A stretch of 23,754 nucleotides of DNA from Sulfidibacterium sp036244975 (GTDB lineage Bacteria > Bacteroidota > Bacteroidia > Bacteroidales > F082), in contig BTTE01000048.1 of assembly GCA_036244975.1 (NCBI GenBank), positions 1-23,754 of the forward strand, read 5' to 3'. The notes beneath the pieces were generated by a model. That model saw only the letters and a list, made by a program, of their open reading frames with translations, was not told the DNA's origin and did no database searches. How positions within the stretch are numbered: position 1 is the first letter of the stretch; each line of letters begins with the position of its first letter. The position numbers were made by a program, and so were the translations under genes. Below, one piece after another: positions 7,884 to 15,747 of this stretch.

Positions 7884-8119
7884 AATCGTTTCAATACTAT
7901 ATTAAATACATGATAACTAACTAAATTTTAATGCGCTAAACCAAAAGGAGGCTATTATCGAATCTTTTGCAATGTACAATACAAATGCACATGTTCTGTC
8001 ATAAATTTATTAACATGGTATCGTGGATAAAAAATAAAAAGCAGAGGCTTAATTGCTTAGGTAAAGATAACCCGGTGAATAATAAAAAAAATAATTTTTG
8101 GCACAATTTTAAGTGTAAA

Positions 8120-8148
8120 CAAAGTTATGACCTGTCTATTTTGACAAA
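8120..8148 (-). promoter_or_regulatory. Promoter of nrdJ
   Basis: Reading the minus strand, TTTG (8148-8145) is followed after 17 bases by TAACTTTG (8127-8120), an exact match to TAnnTTTG. The spacing fits known Bacteroidota promoters. The predicted start lies near 8113, which gives a leader of about 230 bases before the nrdJ ATG at 7883. The -33 element lies inside the 3' end of the broken permease gene. Confidence 0.5.
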
Positions 8149-8487
8149 AACAGCCTGAGTGCAATCAGAGCAAGGATAACAGCCAACCCCTAAAGTAAGC
8201 TTTGAGCCGAAATAACCACCAGTGAGGAAAGCCGAAGCGATAATAAGAACATACTTCCGGTTTAGCGCTCCGGCTTTGTTATAATTGTATGCAGCGAGTA
8301 AGCCTATAGGAGGTAACATAACGGCGAGACTTGTCCCCTGTGCCTCATACTGATTCATCCCCGGTAAAAAGATGAGGGAGGGTATAATGATAATGGCGCC
8401 ACCGATACCAATCATACCACTGAAGATACCGGCCACCAAGCCAATCATAATGAGGATGATAAGAACTATAACAGTCATCTTACGCAT
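8125..8487 (-). pseudogene. TauE/SafE (TSUP)-family permease with a frameshifted, shortened C-terminus
   Basis: Residues 1 to about 100 of this 120-residue reading frame are a good match to the short TSUP/DUF81 membrane proteins of Bacteroidota. The first helix carries GLVAGIFSGMIGIGGAIIII, followed by the Q-GTSLAVMLPPIGLLAA motif and the GGYFGSK motif. Family members take up or export small anions such as sulfite or organosulfonates; the substrate here is unknown. After GSKLTLG the frame continues into a cysteine-bearing tail (VGCYPCSDC...) unlike the family. The expected last helix is instead encoded one frame away: 8189 to 8136 reads GLAVILALIALRLFLSK then stop. Removing one G from the GGGG at 8187-8190 would join the frames, but about ten family residues would still be missing, so a deletion of roughly 29 bases is likely. 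The gene starts 10 bp after the upstream barrel gene, so the two are probably cotranscribed. Some function in the remaining helices cannot be excluded. Confidence 0.75.
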
Positions 8488-8497
8488 GTTTAAAAGT

Positions 8498-11400
8498 TTA
8501 AAAGTCGAGATTGAGCGACCAATACCATATCGGCTTGGGTGTAATCACGCCATCCTCAACACCCCAGGCCACATCGGTACGCAGGAAATAGCCAAAAAGA
8601 TTGATGCGGAAACCGAAACCAAACCCCTCAACAACAGGCTCTTTTTGTGTAATTACCTTAGCATAAATAGGGCCGCTGTTCACCATGTTTGTAAAAAGGG
8701 TGTTCCCTTTGGAGTAAGGCGTAAGACCCGTCCATGCCGTTCCGACATCAGCAAAAGTAACCACCTGAAAGTTCCGCAACAGATTTGAGCTCAGGGGCGT
8801 TTCGGAAAGCATTTGAAAAACAGGTATCCGAAGTTCGGTGTTCAGCAGCATAAAAGAGCTACCGTTTCTGATGTTCTGTGGGAATCCCCGCATGTTCACT
8901 GCGAGTGCACGGTAGGCATAATGATGGCTGGGGTCAACGGGTGTCGTCGTATTATATTTGGGATTGAGCCAGTTGTCAACGCCACCCATAAAATAGATGA
9001 GCCGGTCAGTACCGAACGAAGAGCTGCCTGCCAGTCGTAAAGCCCATATAAAATGCCTGTAAATCCGGTGATAATAACGATAATCGAAACCGGTAACAAT
9101 CAGGTTGCGGTTCTTCTTGTCTAACATTTGATTATACTCCAGAAAAACTTTCCAGCGCGAACCGGTATATAAATTTAGTCCTAATCGTTTGGTGCCATCG
9201 TACACCAGCGACGTTGTAAAACCTATCCAGTTTTCAAAATGTGTGGGCGCATTCAACGAAATGGCGTCGGTAGCCGTAAGTACATACATATCGTTGCGGT
9301 AATGCGCTACACCGTGGAGGCTCAGATTTTCGTTAAATGGCCAGGTCATAATGTAATACAATTCATGCGACAGAATTTTTCCAAGAAAATAACGGCTGCT
9401 TTGTGTTACGGTATTCCGGTGAAACAAAATTTCGCGGTTGAGCCGCTTTTTGTAATTAGCGTAACTGAACGTGTATTCGTTATCAATAAAATTGGAATTC
9501 AGCCGAAACCCGCCAATAAACCGATGGTCTTCCATTAAATCCGAAATTCCCAGTTTGTATCCCATGTTAATGGGCGTATTGGAAGGAACATTACCGGTAT
9601 AGGGTTGGTAGAATGTACTCAGGTAATTGTAATTAAACTTGGTAACCATCCCGTTATAGCTATATTCCGTATAATAATTTCGGCGTTTGGGGAAAATGAA
9701 ATGGCCGTATTTATCCCTGTAACCGTTTGTGCCGGGGGCCTCACCAAAATAGCCACCCAAAAGATTTTTGTTCTCCTGAGAAGAACGCCCTGCAACAATT
9801 TCCTTGTCATTCTTGTCGAGATAAAGCATTCGGAAATGCTTGCGATGCCAACTGCGTTTGCGCTGTGTTCCCGGCCCGGCAGTTGTCACAACCAAATTCT
9901 GGTCGGGCATCTTCCGTTCTCTTTCGCGTACTTTTAATCGCTCTGTCACGAAAGGTGTATTCACCGGCTTTATCTCCCTGGCATCGGCAAAATCCATGGT
10001 GTTTTCCACAAATATTTTCCAATGATTATCGTCCAGAATCACCTCTGCTAACTTGCCTGCATTCAAGCTGACGTGTTGCTCAATAATATTTCTGGAATAA
10101 TTAGTAACAGGCTTTGTGTTAATAAAATACCTGTAATGAATGGTTGTGTCAACCGAACTGACGGTACTGTCCACCACGCCGAGACGGGCATTATAAATAC
10201 CGTTGGCATCGCTCAGATAACGGAAAGTTTTCGGACCGTAAGCTTCGGGTTGCGTCTCATCCTGGCCGGGTGTATGGGTCAACCGTTTCAGCACCGGATT
10301 ATTGTGGCGATAATCGTACAGAAAAAGGTCAAAATGCTGCGAGAACAAATGGTCGTCTGTTGGTTTTATATCCAGCGTATCATTTATCCGGTTGGAACTG
10401 AAAAGAATTTGTTGCCCGTGGTCTATAAAGACCGGATGCAAATCGGCAGCTATGTCGTTGGTTATTTTATTAAAAGAGCGGGCAGCTACGTTGAAAACGA
10501 AAATATCCGATTGCCCGTTTTGAATAGCTGACATGAGGATGTAGCGGCCATCTTCGGAATAGGACATACTCAGCACCTTTTGCATATCCACGAGCAGTAG
10601 TTTTGTAATTCTTTTCTTGCGGATATCGTAGAAATATAACCAGGGCAGACCTTTTACTTCAATGACGAAAGCCAGTACCTGCCCGCTCGGATGCCATGCA
10701 AGAATAGGATACCGGTAATCAACCGGCGTTTCAATCACCTGACCTTTCTTGAATATTTCCCGGCTTTTCTTTGTACGGAAATCATACAGTAATATCTTGT
10801 ATTTTCCCGAAAGATTGCTCACATAAGCGAGGTTTGTTCCCGTGGGTCCTGGCACCGGCTGCAAAAGCCTCACATCGCTTTTGTACTTTAAAGGTAGCAG
10901 CGTGTGAGGCAGATTATCTTTACCGGCATACGGCTGGTAAGCTTTTTCATAAAACTGATACCACTCTTTTCTGACCTGCTTGTACTTTAAGCCAATGACA
11001 TTCAGAAAACCTTTGTTCAAATTTTTTGCAATGGCCGTCATGCGAACGATATTATTTACAGCGGTTTTTCCGTATTTGATAGCAATAAAACGCCAGAAGG
11101 AATGTCCGATACAAACGGCATCTTCTGTGCTCAAATCGTCCAGGCGCTTGAAACGGCCACTGAGAATACCATCGCGTAACCGGTTGTCGAAATCGGCATT
11201 CCAGTCCTCGGTTATGTACGAAATGTATCCTAGTTCAAACCAGGGGGGAGCAAAAACTTTTGAAGAGCTCATCAGCTGTTGCACCATACCCTGTGACCCG
11301 GTTGCCATTTGATTATACAGTATCCCGGCAATACCTTTCCTGATTTTTGTTTCAAAATCGGGGTAACTACCATCGAAATACAAAAGTGTTTTATATTGCA

Positions 11401-11758
11401 GCACCGTGTTCAACCCCCCTTCTTCCACTGAATTCCCATCGTGAATCAGTCCTATATTGGTCTGTTTCATGTCGTTAAGCGTGTTAAAAACGATGAACTT
11501 TATCTTTTTGTTCAAGTCAACACCCATTTTGCTTTCCATTTTGGGAATTTCCTCCGAGGCGTATTCCGAAACAAAGTTGGCAAGCGGTCGTCCGTTACGG
11601 TAGAAATAGATATCAAAATCGGGAAATTTATAATAGGTCCACAGGAATTGTTTGTACTGTACCCGATTTTTACCGAAAGTCATGTTTGAGCCGTTGTAGA
11701 ACTGTGCAAAAAGCGGGAAAGAGAATAACAAAAACAGCGACAATAAGATAGCTTTCAT
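8498..11758 (-). CDS. TolB-like propeller with a BamA-like outer-membrane barrel and an inactive peptidase-MA-like N-terminus
   Basis: The start at 11758 is chosen because it begins a clean signal peptide (MKAILLSLFLLFSFPLFAQ); the frame stays open to an ATG at 11800, which would only add 14 polar residues in front. The product is 1086 residues. Residues of about 25-260 look like a gluzincin (peptidase MA-like) domain, but the usual HExxH helix reads IRKGIAGILYNQM (139-151) and the following W-EG motif reads PPWFELGYISYITE (171-184), so zinc ligands are missing. Residues of about 295-540 carry PD40/TolB-type blades (LAWHPSGQVLAFV, SYSEDGRYILMS, ILFSSNR). From about residue 690 the sequence alternates in barrel fashion, and it ends WSLNLDF with the terminal aromatic expected for BAM-dependent insertion. 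A conserved Bacteroidota surface protein of unknown role is the best description; ordinary TolB or BamA is not. A downstream permease remnant follows after 10 bp. Confidence 0.83.
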   Translation of the reverse strand: MKAILLSLFLLFSFPLFAQFYNGSNMTFGKNRVQYKQFLWTYYKFPDFDIYFYRNGRPLANFVSEYASEEIPKMESKMGVDLNKKIKFIVFNTLNDMKQTNIGLIHDGNSVEEGGLNTVLQYKTLLYFDGSYPDFETKIRKGIAGILYNQMATGSQGMVQQLMSSSKVFAPPWFELGYISYITEDWNADFDNRLRDGILSGRFKRLDDLSTEDAVCIGHSFWRFIAIKYGKTAVNNIVRMTAIAKNLNKGFLNVIGLKYKQVRKEWYQFYEKAYQPYAGKDNLPHTLLPLKYKSDVRLLQPVPGPTGTNLAYVSNLSGKYKILLYDFRTKKSREIFKKGQVIETPVDYRYPILAWHPSGQVLAFVIEVKGLPWLYFYDIRKKRITKLLLVDMQKVLSMSYSEDGRYILMSAIQNGQSDIFVFNVAARSFNKITNDIAADLHPVFIDHGQQILFSSNRINDTLDIKPTDDHLFSQHFDLFLYDYRHNNPVLKRLTHTPGQDETQPEAYGPKTFRYLSDANGIYNARLGVVDSTVSSVDTTIHYRYFINTKPVTNYSRNIIEQHVSLNAGKLAEVILDDNHWKIFVENTMDFADAREIKPVNTPFVTERLKVRERERKMPDQNLVVTTAGPGTQRKRSWHRKHFRMLYLDKNDKEIVAGRSSQENKNLLGGYFGEAPGTNGYRDKYGHFIFPKRRNYYTEYSYNGMVTKFNYNYLSTFYQPYTGNVPSNTPINMGYKLGISDLMEDHRFIGGFRLNSNFIDNEYTFSYANYKKRLNREILFHRNTVTQSSRYFLGKILSHELYYIMTWPFNENLSLHGVAHYRNDMYVLTATDAISLNAPTHFENWIGFTTSLVYDGTKRLGLNLYTGSRWKVFLEYNQMLDKKNRNLIVTGFDYRYYHRIYRHFIWALRLAGSSSFGTDRLIYFMGGVDNWLNPKYNTTTPVDPSHHYAYRALAVNMRGFPQNIRNGSSFMLLNTELRIPVFQMLSETPLSSNLLRNFQVVTFADVGTAWTGLTPYSKGNTLFTNMVNSGPIYAKVITQKEPVVEGFGFGFRINLFGYFLRTDVAWGVEDGVITPKPIWYWSLNLDF

Positions 11759-11800
11759 CCTGTTTTGTGGCAGGCTTCCTATTTTTCCCGGTTTTGGCAT

Positions 11801-12115
11801 ACACTATAAATCTAACGTGCTAAAATAGGATATTTTTCTAACTGTACCGTTACGAAAACAGGGGGTATTTTTTCCGGATAAACTTTGCAGACAAACAAAA
11901 ATACCTCTTTTGCTTCGTCTTAGCCATCACCATAAGCGATACTAAAAGTCCGGTGACGGACAATATTAAAGATACCACACAAATCCATGGTGAAAGCACA
12001 AACCGGACAGCCTTTCGTAAAATAAACCGGCGTGTCGAAGTGTTGAAGTTGTGAATTACACATGATGACTCCAACACCCCAATACTCCGTTTTTAAGCTT
12101 TGAACCTGAGCCTTT
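11801..12115. other. 315-bp intergenic region
   Basis: This stretch separates the TolB/BamA-like gene from the BNR-propeller gene upstream on the minus strand. It holds one promoter-like box (11896-11903) and a short minus-strand frame (12077-11850, GTG start) that could encode 75 residues with one strongly hydrophobic segment (about residues 28-52). That frame has no recognised relatives and no ribosome binding site, so I do not call it a gene. No hairpin terminator is obvious. Confidence 0.6.
11896..11903 (-). promoter_or_regulatory. Candidate -7 box for the TolB/BamA-like gene
   Basis: TATTTTTG on the minus strand is an exact TAnnTTTG match about 140 bases before the chosen start codon. 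The upstream -33 position has only a weak TGG, so the assignment is tentative. It would imply that this gene and the permease remnant are transcribed separately from the BNR gene. Confidence 0.33.
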
Positions 12116-15100
12116 TCACTTTTTCTCCTCTTTATTAAAAGGAGAAAGCTTCATGCTCTCCGCTGCTTTTTTGTAAGCTGTCCATTGATTTTTGAAAAAA
12201 CTATTGATACGCTGCAACGTGTTGTCAATAGTATTTTTCGACTGCTTCAGCACCAGTTTTTCTGTCGCGTTGAGCGGCTCTCTCTCGTAGATAATACCGT
12301 AGGCTCCCCGTAGTTTGGTCGTTACCAGTTTAGGATTGCTGTAGATTCCCTGAATATTTTTCGGCGGGAAGATAGCTGCATTAATGGCCTTGAGCGAATC
12401 TTTCGTTATCTTGCTTATCTTTTTGAAAGCCTCGTGGTTTTTGCCTTTCTTTTGGGGCAATAGTTTTGCAACTTCCAGCATGGTTTTCCTGCTTTCTTTT
12501 AACCGGTCAACGGCTTCGGCAAGTGATTGTATTTTTTTCAGCACCGGCTGCACCAAAGCATAATTGGCTTTCATGGCTTCTGCGGAAATATTCTGCCGCG
12601 GGTCGGATTTCACGGTTAGGTTGGTAGAATCGGAATGCCCCTGGTAAGAAAATACCAATTTGTAAGTCCCGGGAATAACATAGCCACCACCACCAATTTC
12701 ACCGGTATGTTTTTCTGGTTTTGGACTTCCGGGAAAGCGGTAGCCTTTTCGGTCGAGGCGCCAGTTAACCCGGTTAATTCCCGTTTTGGGGATAGTTGAA
12801 AGTGTTCGTACGACATTTCCATTTTTATCAATCACTTTAATCGTTACTTTTTTTGTCGAAGATGTTTTTTGTTTCGAACGTTTCGTTTGTCCTGCCTGCT
12901 TGTTGCCATCGGCAGCCGGTTTCTTCACCCCTTCTTTCACCGAAAAAGTCAACATAGCACCGAGGGGCTTGTTTTGACCATGAAAATAGCCGGCGCCGCC
13001 GGTAAAAACACCGGGCTCTCCTTTGGTGCTCACTTCATAAGCCACCGGAGGGGTAAAAGCATGAATGGGCTCATTGAGCAATACGGTTCCCCTGGCTGCA
13101 ATTTCGCGCAACGGACGAATGTCGTCCAAAATGTAAATGGCACGTCCGAAAGTTCCAATGACCAGATCAGCTTCGCGCGGCTGAATCACCATGTCGCGGG
13201 TGGGAACGCCGGCAGGATAATGTTTCGTCCAGTGAGTCCAGCTTTTCCCGCCATTAATACTAACATAAAGGCCGTTGCTTGTACCGAGAAACATAAGTTT
13301 CGGTTCTACCGGGTCCTGGACAAATGACAGGCTGTAACCAAAAATATTATCATTTTTTACCAAATTTTCCCAGCTTTTCCCATAATTGGTCGTGTGATAC
13401 AGATAGGGAGAGAAGTCCTGCTGACGGTAATTGTTCATCACCACAAAAGCTTCACCCGCATTATATGTCGAAGGGTCAACCTGTGCCGTCCAGCTTCCTT
13501 CGGGGAGGCCTTTCATCTTTTTCACAAGATTTTCCCAATGTTTGCCATCATCTTTCGTTAACTGGACGTTTCCATCATCGGTACCCACCCAGATAACACC
13601 TTTTTTTACCGGGCTGGGACCAATGGCCGTGATGGTGGTATAGTTTTCAGCACCGGTTGCATCGTAAGTCAAGCCGCCGCTTTTCGCCTGTTTTTGTTGG
13701 GCCGTGTCGTTGGTGGTCAGGTCAGGCGAAATGATGGTCCAACTGTTGCCGTGGTCGGTACTTTTGTGCAGAAACTGACTTCCGAAATAAAGGCCGTCTT
13801 TGTTAAAAGGATCGGCGGAAATGGCTGCATTCCAGTTAAACCGCAAATGTTTACCCTGCGGATCTACCGGACGGATATTTTTGGAAAAGCCTGTTTTCAA
13901 ATCTACACGCCCCACATGGCCTTTCTGCGACATGGCATAGCAATAGCGATCGTTGGACGGGTCGGGAACCACATCAAAGCCATCGCCTCCCATCAAATGC
14001 TGCCAGTAAGCATTGATGATACCTCCTCGTGCCCATACGTATCCCGGTCCGCGCCAGGAGCCGTTGTCCTGCATGCCACCATACACATGATACGGCAAAT
14101 CATTGTCCACATTGATGTGATAAAACTGCCCTGCCGGCAAATTTTGTACATAACGCCAGGTTTTTCCCTGGTTGTAGGTGATGGCCAGTCCGCCGTCGTT
14201 TCCATCCATCATAAATTTCGGATTTGTGGGGCTAATCCACCACGAATGATGGTCGGGATGAATGTTGCGTCCGATAAGCGGCTGGAAAGTTTTACCGCCA
14301 TCGATGCTTTTGTTTACACGGGTGAAAAGCGTATAGACGTAATTTTCATTTTTCGGGTCCACATAGATATTTGAGAAATAGAAAGGCCGGCCACCGATAT
14401 TTTTGGTGGTGCGAAGTTTCCAGGTTTTTCCACCATCTTCAGAGCGGTAAAAGCCGTTCTTTTTTGATTCGATCAGGGCGTACACTACCTTGGGATTACT
14501 GGCGGATACAGCCAGCCCGATACGTCCCAGCTCACCTTTGGGTAACCCGTCTTTGGTGGTTATTTTTTTAAAATGGTCCCCGCCATCGTAGGTAACATAC
14601 AATCCCGAACCCGGACCTCCCGATTTGAAAAACCATGGCCAGCGACGGTATTGCCACATGGCTACAAATAATTTTTTTGGATTTGCCGGGTCCATAACCA
14701 TATCGGCCACGCCGGTCTGGTCGTTTACGTAAAGAATTTTCTTCCATGTTTTTCCGCCGTCTTCGGTGCGATACAATCCTCTGTCAGGACTGGGCCCCCA
14801 CGGGGTGCCGATGGCGCCCACATAAACCACATTACTATTGTCAGGGCTGACAATGATGCGGTAGATGTTGCGGGTTTTTTCCAATCCCATCAACTTCCAT
14901 GTGTCACCGCCATCCAGCGAACGGTAAAGTCCGTAGCCGGAAGAGATGCTGTTGCGCGGGTCGCCTTCACCTGTCCCGACCCAGATAATATCAGGATTGT
15001 GCTGGTCGATGGCAATGGAACCGATGGACATAACTCTTTGTTTGTCAAAAACGGGTTTCCAGGAGGTTCCCCTGTCGGTGGAACGCCACAAGCCACCCGA

Positions 15101-15295
15101 AGCTGTTCCCACAAACATAATCCGCGGGTCTTTCTGGTTAACATCGATGGCTGTTACACGGCCACTCATCCCGGCAGGGCCAATATTACGGAATTTCATT
15201 CCGTTAAACTTAGACAGGTCAAGCTGTTGAGCCATAAGTGTAAACGAAAATACCAGGCTTAACAAAAGTAAAAGACTAAACGTAATTTTTTTCAT
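12116..15295 (-). CDS. Exported BNR / sortilin (VPS10)-type beta-propeller protein
   Basis: The 1059-residue product has a clear signal peptide (MKKITFSLLLLLSLVFSFTLMAQ, about residues 1-23). It then carries many Asp-box (BNR) motifs of the S-x-D-x-G-x-T-W type, for example STDRGTSW (72-79), SLDGGDTW (126-133), TEDGGKTW, SEDGGKTW, STDHGNSW, TNYGKSW and INGGKSW. These mark two tandem propellers of the sortilin/VPS10 or exo-sialidase-like fold. Near residues 815-910 lies an Ig-like segment (IKVIDKNGNVVRTL ... IPGTYKLVFSYQG) resembling FlgD-type Ig domains. The last 150 residues are lysine-rich and mostly helical. Such proteins are usually annotated as glycosyl hydrolases, but no catalytic residues can be assigned, so binding is as likely as catalysis. 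There is no type IX sorting domain. The ATG at 15295 gives the full signal peptide. Confidence 0.87.
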   Translation of the reverse strand: MKKITFSLLLLLSLVFSFTLMAQQLDLSKFNGMKFRNIGPAGMSGRVTAIDVNQKDPRIMFVGTASGGLWRSTDRGTSWKPVFDKQRVMSIGSIAIDQHNPDIIWVGTGEGDPRNSISSGYGLYRSLDGGDTWKLMGLEKTRNIYRIIVSPDNSNVVYVGAIGTPWGPSPDRGLYRTEDGGKTWKKILYVNDQTGVADMVMDPANPKKLFVAMWQYRRWPWFFKSGGPGSGLYVTYDGGDHFKKITTKDGLPKGELGRIGLAVSASNPKVVYALIESKKNGFYRSEDGGKTWKLRTTKNIGGRPFYFSNIYVDPKNENYVYTLFTRVNKSIDGGKTFQPLIGRNIHPDHHSWWISPTNPKFMMDGNDGGLAITYNQGKTWRYVQNLPAGQFYHINVDNDLPYHVYGGMQDNGSWRGPGYVWARGGIINAYWQHLMGGDGFDVVPDPSNDRYCYAMSQKGHVGRVDLKTGFSKNIRPVDPQGKHLRFNWNAAISADPFNKDGLYFGSQFLHKSTDHGNSWTIISPDLTTNDTAQQKQAKSGGLTYDATGAENYTTITAIGPSPVKKGVIWVGTDDGNVQLTKDDGKHWENLVKKMKGLPEGSWTAQVDPSTYNAGEAFVVMNNYRQQDFSPYLYHTTNYGKSWENLVKNDNIFGYSLSFVQDPVEPKLMFLGTSNGLYVSINGGKSWTHWTKHYPAGVPTRDMVIQPREADLVIGTFGRAIYILDDIRPLREIAARGTVLLNEPIHAFTPPVAYEVSTKGEPGVFTGGAGYFHGQNKPLGAMLTFSVKEGVKKPAADGNKQAGQTKRSKQKTSSTKKVTIKVIDKNGNVVRTLSTIPKTGINRVNWRLDRKGYRFPGSPKPEKHTGEIGGGGYVIPGTYKLVFSYQGHSDSTNLTVKSDPRQNISAEAMKANYALVQPVLKKIQSLAEAVDRLKESRKTMLEVAKLLPQKKGKNHEAFKKISKITKDSLKAINAAIFPPKNIQGIYSNPKLVTTKLRGAYGIIYEREPLNATEKLVLKQSKNTIDNTLQRINSFFKNQWTAYKKAAESMKLSPFNKEEKK

Positions 15296-15342
15296 TTTTA
15301 TTATGTTATTTGAAGTTTGGTTGTTTTAAAGCTTAATAATAT

Positions 15343-15364
15343 AAGGAGGTTCCTTTTCCTCCTT
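15343..15364. other. Small hairpin holding a Shine-Dalgarno-like arm
   Basis: AAGGAGG (15343-15349) and CCTCCTT (15358-15364) form a 7-bp stem with an 8-base loop, 48 bases upstream of the BNR-gene start codon. On the transcribed (minus) strand the first arm is also AAGGAGG, a perfect Shine-Dalgarno sequence but far too distant from the ATG to act as one. There is no T-run after it on the minus strand, so it is a poor sprA terminator. Confidence 0.35.
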
Positions 15365-15504
15365 TTGATTGAACATCGGTGCTGAAACAGTGAGCCCTTA
15401 TTATTTTTTAACAGTGTCCGGACCCGGTCTGCTGCATGTTTCATTATCCTGGGTTTAAGTGCCTGAGATATTATGGTAAAAATAGAGAAAAAATGGACAT
15501 TAGT

Positions 15505-15639
15505 GGAATGACGAATGAAGGAATGACGAATGAAGGAATGACGAATGAAGGAATGACGAATGAAGGAATGACGAATGAAGGAATGACGAATGAAGGAATG
15601 ACGAATGAAGGAATGACGAATGAAATAATGATGAATGAA
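15505..15639. repeat. 15-bp minisatellite, 8 perfect copies plus one diverged
   Basis: The unit GGAATGACGAATGAA is repeated eight times without mismatch (15505-15624), followed by a ninth copy ATAATGATGAATGAA (15625-15639) that matches at 12 of 15 positions. Because the unit is a multiple of three and has no stop in the frames used, it reads MTNEG repeats on the plus strand and FIRHS repeats on the minus strand. The lack of any mismatch between copies suggests recent slippage expansion. Confidence 0.95.
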
Positions 15640-15747
15640 ACGACCCATAACAAATAACTACTGACACCAAACAACAACGAGTTACAATGAATTACAATCC
15701 TTTGACCATTACCTGACCACCGTTTGGCAACTCCTTTCACCTAACTT

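Larger units (their letters stand above)
15296..15747. other. 452-bp intergenic region with a minisatellite
   Basis: The region between the end of sprA and the start of the BNR-propeller gene contains the 15-bp minisatellite (15505-15639) and a small hairpin (15343-15364). No exact TAnnTTTG box was found for the BNR gene; the nearest is TATTTTTA on the minus strand near 15476-15483. The repeat keeps frames open on both strands, but neither frame looks like a protein. Confidence 0.65.

Noticed and set aside
7884..8119. Possible cobalamin riboswitch upstream of nrdJ
   Set aside because: Neither the B12 box (GCCACTG-like) nor the expected paired arms could be found on the minus strand. A covariance search would be decisive.
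7967..8158. 63-codon plus-strand frame in the nrdJ leader
   Set aside because: It starts at TTG, has a biased Asn/Lys-rich composition typical of AT-rich intergenic DNA, and lies antisense to the probable nrdJ leader.
8128..8190. Cysteine-rich tail (CYPCSDC) as a possible metal-binding motif of the permease
   Set aside because: The tail is better explained as an out-of-frame reading of the normal last helix, which is intact in the neighbouring frame.
11850..12077. 75-codon minus-strand frame with one hydrophobic segment
   Set aside because: It needs a GTG start without a ribosome binding site, has no recognised relatives and overlaps the likely promoter of the downstream gene. It is kept only as a note in the intergenic entry.
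15301..15657. Repeat-containing frames on both strands (MTNEG and FIRHS repeats)
   Set aside because: They stay open only because the 15-bp repeat unit is a multiple of three without stops. The non-repeat parts do not look like protein and no start signals are present.
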